NCBI GenBank assembly: GCA_905221605.1
Contig: CAJNDS010000722.1
Coordinates: 1-64,000 of the forward strand
Direction of reading: 5' to 3'
From: Symbiodinium natans
Lineage: Eukaryota > Sar > Dinophyceae > Suessiales > Symbiodiniaceae
Length of the DNA stretch: 64,000 nt
Positions within the stretch are counted from its first letter, which is position 1. Each line of letters starts with the position of its first letter. The notes under the pieces are model-generated. The model was not told the origin of the DNA. It ran no database searches and saw nothing but the letters and a program-made list of their open reading frames with translations. This document shows positions 47,570 to 58,515 of this stretch, in pieces. Made by a program: the position numbers and the translations under genes.

Positions 47570-47945
47570 CAGCGAATAGTTACGTGCTTTCCGCAACTGC
47601 ACTCCTGCCACTTACGTTGCTAATCAAGATTGGAGAGGCACCTAGAGCTCTGATGGAATTGACGTAACAAATCTCACAAGTTGGTTCTGCAAATTGCAAT
47701 TTGCCAATGTAAGCCCAGGTTTCCGGAATAACAAGCAATATTCCGAAACACAGCGACGTTCGCAGGTCACCACCTTCGTTTTGCTAAGACTCTACAGGGG
47801 GTGGAGAACCTTCATTACGCAGCCAAGCCCCAAGACCAGCAATCCCAGCCGTCAAAGCACGGTCAAAACCACTGGAGCCCCACCTTTAAAACACAGTCAA
47901 ACCCTTCACCACGCACGTCGAACCCACTCCAAACCCACCCGCGAT
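47570..47945 (+). repeat. diverged direct duplication, second copy
   Basis: Second copy of the 46,550-46,990 segment, offset by about 1.0 kb, with many substitutions and small indels. Confidence 0.8.
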
Positions 47946-48524
47946 TGACCAAAGTTGAGGCTCCAGTGCACAGACCACTACTACAGCAACTCTAGCATCT
48001 CTCAACCAAATTTGCAAAACTGAACATGCAAAATGAAGCCACAAGGTGGTACCGAGTTCTACTGCATCACGATGCACTTCATTTCATTTTGTCCCAGCCA
48101 AGAGACTTCAACCCAGAAGAGTGAACGTTTGTCGCGGCTTTGGGCGCAGCCCGCAAACAAGGCCACGTTGGTCTTCTTAGAGCTTGAAGCGTAACTTCTA
48201 TCCATAGAAAACACCAACAAACCTGCAGCTGAACTGGCGGGCCAGCAGCATTGCGAAGTCGAAGTTACGGAGAAGTTGGACAAACTCTGGCTTCACCAGC
48301 GGGCCTTCACAGCAGTGCACAGTGTACCAGACCAATGCCAATTTGGCAAAGTACCACTTGTGCCTTTGAGCAACGGTAGTTTCGAACATTAGCTCTTAGG
48401 TTGTTGTGCCGTCCACTTAGAGCACAGAGCGGACCCGAGAAGTCCGAAAACAGCGTGGCCAGCCTGCGTTTGCAAGACCAGTGACTGCAACTTTTCAAGA
48501 GTCGTAATAGCACGAGTCTGTGAA
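47946..48524. other. no recognisable gene
   Basis: Short overlapping frames only. Confidence 0.4.
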
Positions 48525-49184
48525 GGTCAGGAGCTTCCCTGCCTTTTCGCTCAATTTTGCTGCCCCTCATCTTGGTTTCAGATTCTCCAGGTTTTGGTGC
48601 AAGGCCTGAAGAAGGCAGAAGAGGAGAAAGAAGGGTGCAGAGTCAACAAGAACACTTGAAGATGCAACATGTTTTTTTTGAAATGGCTCGGTGGAAACTG
48701 CAGCTTGGAAAAGTTCAATGCTTTGAAACAAGTGTTTTTGAAAGCCTCTGACAGTGCCGTTTGGACAGAAATCAACTGCAGGACGAGACGAGTTCAACCG
48801 TGGTGTTGATTCGTTAAGGTTGCGCGCGACGCCCAAGCCAAACCACTTGAAAATTGCAAAGTGTATTTCCAGAATGTGAATAAGTGCGAGCGAAGCAAGC
48901 GAATCACCAGAGTAAATTCAACAAATTTAACTGATTAAGTGTTGATTTTGAGGGTTTTCAACATTTTTCGGAAACTTTAGAAATTTTGAAAATTCGTTGC
49001 ATGGTGCTGAATCCAGGGAAGAATTGCAACACGCAACCAAAAACGAAAGACAAGGAATTGAGGGCACCCCAGCCAGAAAAGCAGAGTTTCTTTTTTCTGT
49101 CCTTGAATTTGTGTTTGGGAAGTCAAATGGAAGGAAAACAAGCTCTCAAGTCGGTCTGGCCATGATGAGAGGTCAGTGTAATAT

Positions 49185-49221
<37 letters not shown>

Positions 49222-52200
49222 NNNNNNNNNNNNNNNNNNNNNNNNNNNNNNNNNNNNNNNNNNNNNNNNNNNNNNNNNNNNNNNNNNNNNNNNNNNNNNN
49301 NNNNNNNNNNNNNNNNNNNNNTCTGGCCATGATGAGAGGGTCAGTGTAATATGTTTTTTTTTAATGTTTTGTTTTTAACTTTGGAGAAATCGAGAAAACA
49401 CTGGAATCCAGTTGTAAAACTTGGACAATGTTCTTTAGATTTAGCAGCAGATTTATACACAGCAACATTTTTTTGTTTTCTTCAGTTCAAATTGCCTTTG
49501 TCCGTCCAAGCAGAATTTTTCTCTAGCTTTCAGAGAGTTCCGAGAAACCGCCCAGAACCAAAACACAAACAGATTGTTTAGCAAGTGTTTTGGTGAGTGC
49601 TGCTAGCCTGTTAAGCTGTCGATTGACCAGAAAGACAGTGAAAAAATTGCAATCGGAACTGAAAGACATTCATAAGAATGAGAATGTGCGTGTTGTGGTT
49701 TCGGCTGTTTTTTTTTTCTGAGGTGCATGTGCAAGAGTGTTGTGGATGTGTGTGTGTGTGTGTGAGCATTTGTGGTTGCAAAGTGGATTGGTTTGCGGGT
49801 GCGTGTCTTTGGCTTTTGTGTGCAAGAAAAGTGTTAGTGTGGGTAAGGGTGGAAAGGCATGGAGTCTTAGAAGTGACACCTTGCAGTGGTGTCTTTGTGT
49901 GTTCACCTGGGTTTTATTGTAAAATGGGTGTGGTGTGTTGTGGTTTCGATGTTTTGTGGGTTAGAAAGTCGTGTGTGTCATGGAGTGTGGGTGTGTGTTA
50001 TTTTGTGGGTGCAAAGTGGCTTCGTGTGTTTGCGTGTGTGTCGGCTGGGTTCTGCTGGCTGTTCAAGTGTGGAAGTCGGGTGGTGAAAGGTGTGTGGATT
50101 TGGAGAGACAAAAAGAGGGCAAGAAATCAACCCCAAAAAGGTAGAGAAGCCGAAGTGACCTCCACAGTGCGAGAAAGAACAATGCAAGACTGCTTTGTCT
50201 TAAATGCCAGCTAAAGACAAGTTTAGCAAGCCAAGAACACGCGTATCGACGGCGTTTTTTTGTTTTCCTTGATGCAAACAGTATCGAATAGAAAAAATCT
50301 TGTTTGTCTGTAAGTTGATTTTAATTATTATTGAACTCAAATGGGTTCCAAAAGCAGCTCAATTCTGGGCACCGAAAACGGGCCCTAGATTTTGGATTTC
50401 CTGTGTAAACATACAAGGCCACCAAGGTTGGAGCCTCAAATTTGGAACCCAAGTTTAGGAGCCATTTTTGGGCCCAGTTGCGGCATTTTCTTCACACACG
50501 GGAAGCCAGATCTGGCTTTCACAGCTTTTCGTGGCGAGTAAGACAAATAAGCCTCTCAGTCGGTTCCAGTCTAAGTCTTGTGTCAGTCTTCCCCCAAAAT
50601 TAGAACAGCAGGCAGCAAGGCGGCAAAGTGTGAACTTGTTTGGAACCGGAACTCTCTCTAACTGTGGAGGTCACTGGAGCTTCCCTACCTTTTCGATCAA
50701 TTTTGCTGCCCCTCATCTTGGTTTCAGATTCTCCAGGTTTTGGTGCAAGGCCTGAAGGCAGAAGAGGAGAAAGAAGGGTGCAGAGTCAACAAGAACACTT
50801 GAAGATGCAACATGTTTTTTTAAAATGGCTTGGTGGAAACTGCAGCTTGGAAAAGTTCAATGCTTTTGAAACAAGTGTTTTTGAAAGCCTCTGACAGTGC
50901 CGTTTGGACAGAAATCAACTGCAGGACGAGACGAGTTCAACCGTGGTGTTGATTCGTTAAGGTTGCGCGCGACGCCCAAGCCAAACCACTTGAAAATTGC
51001 AAAGTGTATTTCCAGAATGTGAATAAGTGCGAGCGAAGCAAGCGAAACACCAGAGTAAATTCAACAAATTTAACTGATTAAGTGTTGATTTTGAGGGTTT
51101 TTCAACATTTTTCGGAAACTTTAGAAATTTTGAAAATTCGTTGAATGGTGCTGAATCCAGGGAAGAATTGCAACACGCAACCAAAACGAAAGACAAGGAA
51201 TTGAGGGCACCCCAGCCAGAAAAGCAGAGTTTCTTTTTTTCTGTCCTTGAATTTGTGTTTGGCCATTTTGGAAAATCAAAGACAAGAGAACCCCAAAGCT
51301 TTGTTAAAAAAAGTCAAATGGAAGGAAAACAAGGCTAGGCGACTCTCAAGTCGGTCTGGCCATGATGAGAGGTCAGTGTAATATGTTTTTTTTTAATGTT
51401 TTGTTTTTAACTTTGGAGAAATCGAGAAAACACTGGAATCCAGTTGTAAAACTTGGACAATGTTCTTTAGATTTAGCAGCAGATTTATACACAGCAACAT
51501 TTTTTTGTTTTCTTCAGTTCAAATTGCCTTTGTCCGTCCAAGCAGAATTTTTCTCTAGCTTTCAGAGAGTTCCGAGAAACCGCCCAGAACCAAAACACAA
51601 ACAGATTGTTTAGCAAGTGTTTTGGTGAGTGCTGCTAGCCTGTTAAGCTGTCGATTGACCAGAAAGACAGTGAAAAAATTGCAATCGGAACTGAAAGACA
51701 TTCATAAGAATGAGAATGTGCGTGTTGTGGTTTCGGCTGTTTTTTTTTCTGAGGTGCATGTGCAAGAGTGTTGTGGATGTGTGTGTGTGTGAGCATTTGT
51801 GGTTGCAAAGTGGATTGGTTTGCGGGTGCGTGTCTTGGCTTTTGTGTGCAAGAAAAGTGTTAGTGTCTGTAAGGGTGGAAAGGCATGGAGTCTTAGAAGT
51901 GACACCTTGCAGTGGTGTCTTTGTGTGTTCACCTGGGTTTTATTGTAAAATGGGTGTGGTGTGTTGTGGTTTCGATGTTTTGTGGGTTAGAAAGTCGTGT
52001 GTGTCATGGAGTGTGGGTGTGTGTTTATTTTGTGGGTGCAAAGTGGCTTCGTGTGTTTGCGTGTGTGTCGGCTGGGTTCTGCTGGCTGTTCAAGTGTGGA
52101 AGTCGGGTGGTGAAAGGTGTGTGGATTTGGAGAGACAAAAAGAGGGCAAGAAATCAACCCCAAAAAGGTAGAGAAGCCGAAGTGACCTCCACAGTGCGAG

Positions 52201-54231
52201 AAAGAACAATGCAAGACTGCTTTGTCTTAAATGCCAGCTAAAGACAAGTTTAGCAAGCCAAGAACACGCGTATCGACGGCGTTTTTTTGTTTTCCTTGAT
52301 GCAAACAGTATCGAATAGAAAAAATCTTGTTTGTCTGTAAGTTGATTTTAATTATTATTGAACTCAAATGGGTTCCAAAAGCAGCTCAATTCTGGGCACC
52401 GAAAACGGGCCCTAGATTTTGGATTTCCTGTGTAAACATACAAGGCCACCAAGGTTGGAGCCTCAAATTTGGAACCCAAGTTTAGGAGCCATTTTTGGGC
52501 CCAGTTGCGGCATTTTCTTCACACACGGGAAGCCAGATCTGGCTTTCACAGCTTTTCGTGGCGAGTAAGACAAATAAGCCTCTCAGTCGGTTCCAGTCTA
52601 AGTCTTGTGTCAGTCTTCCCCCAAAATTAGAACAGCAGGCAGCAAGGCGGCAAAGTGTGAACTTGTTTGGAACCGGAACTCTCTCTAACTGTGGAGGTCA
52701 CTGGAGCTTCCCTACCTTTTCGATCAATTTTGCTGCCCCTCATCTTGGTTTCAGATTCTCCAGGTTTTGGTGCAAGGCCTGAAGGCAGAAGAGGAGAAAG
52801 AAGGGTGCAGAGTCAACAAGAACACTTGAAGATGCAACATGTTTTTTTAAAATGGCTTGGTGGAAACTGCAGCTTGGAAAAGTTCAATGCTTTTGAAACA
52901 AGTGTTTTTGAAAGCCTCTGACAGTGCCGTTTGGACAGAAATCAACTGCAGGACGAGACGAGTTCAACCGTGGTGTTGATTCGTTAAGGTTGCGCGCGAC
53001 GCCCAAGCCAAACCACTTGAAAATTGCAAAGTGTATTTCCAGAATGTGAATAAGTGCGAGCGAAGCAAGCGAAACACCAGAGTAAATTCAACAAATTTAA
53101 CTGATTAAGTGTTGATTTTGAGGGTTTTTCAACATTTTTCGGAAACTTTAGAAATTTTGAAAATTCGTTGTGAATGGTGCTGAATCCAGGGAAGAATTGC
53201 AACACGCAACCAAAACGAAAGACAAGGAATTGAGGGCACCCCAGCCAGAAAAGCAGAGTTTCTTTTTTTCTGTCCTTGAATTTGTGTTTGGCCATTTTGG
53301 AAAATCAAAGACAAGAGAACCCCAAAGCTTTGTTAAAAAAAGTCAAATGGAAGGAAAACAAGGCTAGGCGACTCTCAAGTCGGTCTGGCCATGATGAGAG
53401 GTCAGTGTAATATGTTTTTTTTTAATGTTTTGTTTTTAACTTTGGAGAAATCGAGAAAACACTGGAATCCAGTTGTAAAACTTGGACAATGTTCTTTAGA
53501 TTTAGCAGCAGATTTATACACAGCAACATTTTTTTGTTTTCTTCAGTTCAAATTGCCTTTGTCCGTCCAAGCAGAATTTTTCTCTAGCTTTCAGAGAGTT
53601 CCGAGAAACCGCCCAGAACCAAAACACAAACAGATTGTTTAGCAAGTGTTTTGGTGAGTGCTGCTAGCCTGTTAAGCTGTCGATTGACCAGAAAGACAGT
53701 GAAAAAATTGCAATCGGAACTGAAAGACATTCATAAGAATGAGAATGTGCGTGTTGTGGTTTCGGCTGTTTTTTTTTTCTGAGGTGCATGTGCAAGAGTG
53801 TTGTGGATGTGTGTGTGTGTGTGTGAGCATTTGTGGTTGCAAAGTGGATTGGTTTGCGGGTGCGTGTCTTTGGCTTTTGTGTGCAAGAAAAGTGTTAGTG
53901 TGGGTAAGGGTGGAAAGGCATGGAGTCTTAGAAGTGACACCTTGCAGTGGTGTCTTTGTGTGTTCACCTGGGTTTTATTGTAAAATGGGTGTGGTGTGTT
54001 GTGGTTTCGATGTTTTGTGGGTTAGAAAGTCGTGTGTGTCATGGAGTGTGGGTGTGTGTTATTTTGTGGGTGCAAAGTGGCTTCGTGTGTTTGCGTGTAT
54101 GTCGGCTGGGTTCTGCTGGCTGTTCAAGTGTGGAAGTCGGGTGGTGAAAGGTGTGTGGATTTGGAGAGACAAAAAGAGGGCAAGAAATCAACCCCAAAAA
54201 GGTAGAGAAGCCGAAGTGACCTCCACAGTAG
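48525..54231. repeat. ~2.03-kb tandem repeat, about 2.8 copies
   Basis: The anchor TTTTGCTGCCCCTCATCTTG occurs at 48,555, 50,701 and 52,728. Second and third copies are 2,027-2,029 bp apart and nearly identical. The first copy is interrupted by the N gap and lacks about 47 bp that the others carry (around 51,255-51,305). Each unit contains a GT-rich stretch with a variable (TG)n run. I see no convincing gene in the unit: the open frames are Val/Cys/Gly-rich and follow the GT bias. The array ends abruptly at 54,231. Confidence 0.93.
49186..49321. other. poly-T run and 100-N scaffold gap
   Basis: T36 at 49,186-49,221 is followed by exactly 100 N (49,222-49,321). The sequence just after the gap (TCTGGCCATGATGAGAGG and on to ATATGTTTTTTT) repeats the sequence just before it (49,155-49,190). 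The join therefore probably duplicates one stretch rather than spanning unknown DNA. Confidence 0.9.
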
Positions 54232-54264
54232 TATTCATAGTACTAATTTATACGAGTCGTATTA

Positions 54265-54265
54265 A

Positions 54266-54324
<59 letters not shown>

Positions 54325-54326
54325 AT
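54265..54326. repeat. (AGT)n microsatellite
   Basis: About 18 AGT units with a few interruptions, between the end of the tandem array and the first ORF of the coding block. Confidence 0.92.
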
Positions 54327-54340
54327 AGTAGCAGTGGTAA

Positions 54341-55978
54341 TGTGTCATTGCGGCACTGCACCTTAAAGTTACGGCATTAAGGCCAATCCCTGCAGGTACT
54401 CCACTTATTGTTAAGTTACAACCTGATACCCACCTTGTTGCTCAATTTGACGGCAGCTGCCACGTGCAAGAAGGTATTAGTGTTGCGGGTGGTATCGTAT
54501 GGTCGCCCAAACCAGTTCCGGTAATTCTTGAAACAATTGCCATCCCACTCCAGCCTTGTCCAGATTCTATGTTTGCGGAAATATGCGCCGCTGACGCAAC
54601 GTTAGACAAGGCATTATTTCTAGCTGCTAGCAATCAAATTAGGTGCGAAAACTGGACAACATGTGGCAAAAGTTAACGCACACACCCATTACAGTGCATT
54701 GGTCATACGTCCCTCGCGTCGGCAACAAAGTCGCTGATCACCTGGCAGGACTCCGCTACAAAGCACCCCTTCATGAAGATGTCTTCTTTGACTCGGGTGA
54801 GGGTCAGCCTTATATGCAAATAAACACTGAGTGCTTTCCGCCTATTCTGTTGCCTTCCAAGCAATGGCACCTGCAAGCTATACAGGATTTGCATTCCGGA
54901 GAGCTGAAACTATTTTTCTTGAAGCCCCCCCCCACTCTGGAATCCGGAACTACTTTTGCGGTTTTGGCTCTACAATCGGATCAAGCCTCCCCCCAAGCTT
55001 GATACAACGTGGCCAGGGCTGGTCCAGTATCAAAGGCCATCTTTGCACCCACAGGGTAGATATTATGCCATACGGCACTGGCAAACGAGTAAAAGGCTAA
55101 CATGTTTCTTGGCCATCGGACCGAACGCAATTGAAATCGACATGAAAGGTGCGCATTATACGCTTTTGCGCCTCCTTACATGTCACAGCCCTACTCACCC
55201 ACCCCTCCCAACGTTGCTTGAAGCCAGGGAGCTATTTAGTAGTCACCTTGCACGCGCGCCCAAAGCACAAACAGTGCAAACCAAGCACTTGTTGCAAAGA
55301 GCAGTTGGAATGGACAGCAATGCTTTCCTTCGGCATGTTTATGAAGGTAGTATTGCTGCTTATGCCATCCCCCCTGCCTTGGCAAGTTTTCTTGCACATT
55401 TGGTGCAGGCTAAAGCTACCCTCCAGGTTATGATCCAGCAAGGAATCCCTTTTTACCAACCGGATGCAAGGGTCAACAACAGGAATTGGGCAACTTTTGC
55501 ACTTGAAGCTGCGGAAAGCTTCGTAATGCGAAAAGGGCTCGCTGCAATGCTCCCGTACTGCGCAGGCACAGTGCTTTGGGTACATGACGGGGTGTACGTC
55601 AAAAATAGAAACGCAGTTTCGCCCTTCATCGAAGGGGCTACTGAAGCGTTGGTTCAGCTCATCCAGGTGGGGCAGCACTGTCATCCACAGGTCACACCTA
55701 ACCAGGAATTTGCTAACCTACAAGATGTCTTTGCTATTACCACCACGAAGAGTGAATTTAATGCGGCAGTTGATGCGTTAAACGCTGCGGGTATCGCGTG
55801 TCATAGCCCTGCTCTCCCAAAGCGCCCAAAGGCAACCACCAACAGGGTGTCCAAGCGCCTTATCCTGGAAGTTCAGGATATACTAGAGGTCGAGAGGCAA
55901 AGAGACGATAAAAGGAGACGCGTTGATGTTACAGCTGTTCCGCGTAGGGGATTGTGGGTAACACCCCCCTCGTTGTGA
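54341..55978 (+). pseudogene. RNase H plus polymerase-like gene, frameshifted
   Basis: Seen: one frame (to 54,676) gives LVAQFDGSCHV and FAEICAADATLDKALFLAA, matching the first Asp and the Glu helix of RNase H. The next frame (54,643-about 54,930) gives TVHWSYVPRVGNKVADHLAG, the closing strand and last Asp. The third catalytic Asp segment is missing, so part has been lost. At a C9 run (54,925-54,933) the frame changes again into a 340-codon ORF (54,956-55,978) with AIEIDMKGAHYTLLRLL (about residue 62) and TVLWVHDGVYVK (about residue 210). Known: RNase H cuts RNA in RNA-DNA hybrids and is common in retroelements. The second pair recalls family A polymerase motifs A and C (T7-type WVHDE), but with HDG. 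Inference: originally one RNase H-polymerase-like protein from a mobile element. The RNase H part is confident; the polymerase reading is tentative. It could be a pseudogene, or the homopolymer shift could be a consensus error. Confidence 0.65.
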
Positions 55979-56029
55979 TGCGTGTAGTCCCCATTTCAAC
56001 CACCCTCCCTCTTTCGTGATGGCGGCACC

Positions 56030-56038
56030 TTTGGCTCA
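56030..56038 (+). other. spliced-leader-like motif TTTGGCTCA
   Basis: Matches the end of the dinoflagellate spliced leader (CCATTTTGGCTCAAG) over nine bases and lies 33 nt before the ATG of the next ORF. Confidence 0.4.
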
Positions 56039-56070
56039 GACCAGTTGTGAACGCCCGGGCACAACCAAAC

Positions 56071-56652
56071 ATGCTGGCCGCCACACGCTGCCTCCTGGCT
56101 TGGCGTTACCATGAAGCCATTGGTAGTCATTCCAGCACAGCTGACTTCGAACTCACAGTTCTCCCTGCTGCAGCGGGAGCGATCCTCGTGGCTCTCTTAG
56201 AGGAAAGCAAGTCGAACGAAGCCCTTTCCCCGTACCATAAGGATCGTTTATATCGAGGCGTCTCCTTTGGTAATCCACTGATCATTCACGAGATTGTCGA
56301 AGATCTGGATGAGGAAAAACTCCTACTTGCATGGACTCTCATTGAAGTCATTGCAAGGCTGGACGCTGCCACTCAACCTCGCGCTACCGTGTCAATGCTA
56401 TGGAAAATAAGTGCACCAAATCTCCGTGCCATCTCGTGCGTTGGAGAACGTGCGCTTGCCCAATCACTTTCGGAGCACTTTTCTTTGACCCCCAAGTGGT
56501 CTTCACGAGTTGTCGGGGCTTTAATCGGGCACAAAACTGGATGGGGTAGGGTAGAGGCATTGCTCCAGGTCTTAACGCCAAGAGCAACAGTCATTGCCCG
56601 TGAACTGTGTGAGTGTGAACAATTCCCCTATCACTTCTTTTGGCCGTGGTAG
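56071..56652 (+). CDS. unknown protein, 193 aa
   Basis: ATG at 56,071 (a GTG at 56,047 would add eight residues), stop at 56,650-56,652. The product is largely helical in character, with Ala/Leu-rich segments (LPAAAGAILVALLEESKSNE) and an acidic helix (IVEDLDEEKLLLAWTLIEVI), and ends in an aromatic tail (FPYHFFWPW). No domain is recognised. It lies on the same strand as, and 90 bp after, the RNase H/polymerase-like gene and is preceded by a spliced-leader-like motif, so it is probably a separate transcription or trans-splicing unit. Codon composition looks like that of the other ORFs in the block. Alternatives: a C-terminal exon of a larger gene, or a chance ORF. Confidence 0.5.
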   Translation: MLAATRCLLAWRYHEAIGSHSSTADFELTVLPAAAGAILVALLEESKSNEALSPYHKDRLYRGVSFGNPLIIHEIVEDLDEEKLLLAWTLIEVIARLDAATQPRATVSMLWKISAPNLRAISCVGERALAQSLSEHFSLTPKWSSRVVGALIGHKTGWGRVEALLQVLTPRATVIARELCECEQFPYHFFWPW

Positions 56653-56999
56653 TCATACCTTGTTTCTTCTCACACAATAGATCCAGAGCCACGTTATTGG
56701 CTTTAATGCCCCTGGCTGGACCCACCTCACTTTGGCCATCTGTTCGCAGACAGTGGAGCTATGTGCCAATGTGTCCACTGAGTGAGGGTGTGGTTGCCCC
56801 TTGTACTTTGTGCTCGGTGGGCTTTATTGCCGCTTATGGTACTCGTACCTTTACGTGCTCCTCTGTTATTTGCTTCGTTGTTTGATCACTGCTAACATTG
56901 TGATCACCTACCCCTCCCCATCCGAATATAGTTGGCACATGCGTGACAGTTATTTTGCTCAAGCGCTCGTTATGGGAGCACTGACCCTTAACCCGCGCA
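56653..56999 (+). other. intergenic; spliced-leader-like ATTTTGCTCAAG at 56,952-56,963
   Basis: No confident gene. The motif at 56,952-56,963 equals the leader's 3' end (ATTTTGGCTCAAG) with one G missing and lies 37 nt before the ATG at 57,000. Confidence 0.4.
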
Positions 57000-58352
57000 A
57001 TGGCCTTCTGTCTGGATTTGGCGCCGGATCATCTTAGGAAGATTCTTGGCTCTTCCATCCATACTTCGCCCTGCCTCTTCTCGTATGACAACAAATTCTG
57101 CACCGTGGAGTCCAGTATCGCCTTTTGCATTATGCAGCTGGCTGGCACGGTCTCCATTCGTGCACACTTGGATGCCGATGTAAAGTCCTCCGAATTGGTT
57201 GGGGCTGCTCTCCAGCTTATCCACCGCTGTTGGTCCAAGGGACTTGCCCTCCAGTTAAGGGAGATAGATGGATGCGGATGCCTTGAGTGGCAGCAATGGG
57301 GGTTGCAAACTCTGCGCGCTATGGGTTCAGTGAGTGTGGCGTGGCATAATGTACTTGCTGGCCACATCGGGCAGGCGTATATAAAATTGCGCTCCCGGTA
57401 ACATTGCATGCATCTTGCAGAATTGCCACTACCACCCTGGGCAGCTACGAGGTGTTTTTTCTTCGGTTGAGCTCGCTGTCCTGTCTGCCTGTTTTCCGTC
57501 TTCATGCACCTCTTCTCGCATACCAAAGGTCACCTCCCACCCTGCTTGCTCGTGCCACCCACCATGGTTTTTGGCCTGGCGTTCTTAAACGCCCCTCTGG
57601 GCCCCTCCCAGCCGAGAATGGCGCCGGTGCGCCACGAGTGCAAGAGTACCAGTTCACCACCCAAACGGCCTGCGCCTTTCACGAACAGGGTCTTGGTGCG
57701 ACCTGTGCTTTCGTTGGCCAAATCGCCACCTTCGTCCTCGTTGAAGTTGGACTCGAGTTTGGATGTATGCTCAAGTACACCATGTGTTGCTCACCCTACA
57801 CGCACGGAGAGTGGTACCTCCTCGACTCTACCCAACTGCGCTGAACTTCTTCCGCTCCTCCTGGAAAACATGGCCTTCCGACTTGATCTCAATCTGGTGC
57901 AAATCCAAGTAGTTGTCCAGGGACTGACTTTTGCTGTCCCTCTAGTCAGCTTTCTTGTTGATTGGCCTGTTGGCACGGTCTTTATTGCTGTTGCCTTCCC
58001 CTCCTTTGAGCACATGGTAGAGGCGCATCCGGTCCTGGTAGGGTCTTACTTTAGTAGGCGCCTCTGTATTGTCAATCCGCCTGATGGGATGCTCCCTCTC
58101 AATCTCACAATCGATCCAATGCTGCCGGTCCTAATGCTGCAAATACTAATTGTGCAACACATGCGGCAACGGAGTGGTTACCTTGAAAGTCGGGCTTTCG
58201 TACTTTGCGATGAACAGGGCTTTGTTGCGGACACGTGCACCAAAATCCAAACAGCGTTCCATGAGGATGCGAGGGTGCTTCTTAAGTACAAGTGCCTCAC
58301 CTTCGAAGGTCACCTGTTTAGATTGGTCTCCGCCTCCCACAGCCTACTTTGA
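57000..58352 (+). pseudogene. first copy of a tandem unknown family (LVDWPVGT), two frame changes
   Basis: Starts MAFCLDLAPDHLRKILG at 57,000. By similarity to the intact copy downstream, the protein reads through three segments: frame 1 (57,000-57,401; SSIA... to a Trp that aligns with Trp120 of the intact copy); a second frame (about 57,404-57,844; FVGQIATFVLVEV and FGCMLKYTMCCSPY); then back to the first frame (about 57,842-58,352; LVDWPVGT, AHP, MRQRSGYLESRAFVL, LLKYK). From the Gly of GCM to the Leu of LVDW the intact copy has exactly 192 nt and this copy 193, so one extra base explains the second change. The first change coincides with a 23-nt GT...AG segment (57,398-57,420) but also fits a simple indel. 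No known family is recognised. It is probably a decayed paralogue, or a gene needing recoding. Confidence 0.6.
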
Positions 58353-58396
58353 TGCTAGGACGGCTGGCTTTGCTGCATTGGTAACGCCTTCTTGCC

Positions 58397-58435
58397 GCCT
58401 TTTGGCTCACACTAGCGTAGTAGTGCTTTGGCTCA
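58397..58435 (+). other. two spliced-leader-like motifs in tandem
   Basis: GCCTTTTGGCTCA (58,397-58,409; the leader has GCCATTTTGGCTCA) and TTTGGCTCA (58,427-58,435), 80-120 nt upstream of the ATG at 58,516. Confidence 0.45.
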
Positions 58436-58515
58436 TGGGAGTCTGAGGCTGCCCCGCGACGTCACTTTCCTGCCGCCACACTATACGACTCGTTGCCTTG
58501 CGGCCCAACTTGAGC

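Noticed and set aside
49678..50214. 178-codon Val/Cys-rich frame repeated in each copy of the 2-kb unit
   Set aside because: It follows the GT-rich composition and changes frame between copies where the (TG)n run varies, so there is no sign of selection on the protein.
50455..50480. AGCCATTTTTGGGCCCAG in the 2-kb repeat as a spliced-leader gene
   Set aside because: The leader exon is highly conserved in dinoflagellates and this differs at several positions, with no splice donor after it. The GCCATTTTGG at 51,259 is likewise followed by AAAATC, not a GT donor.
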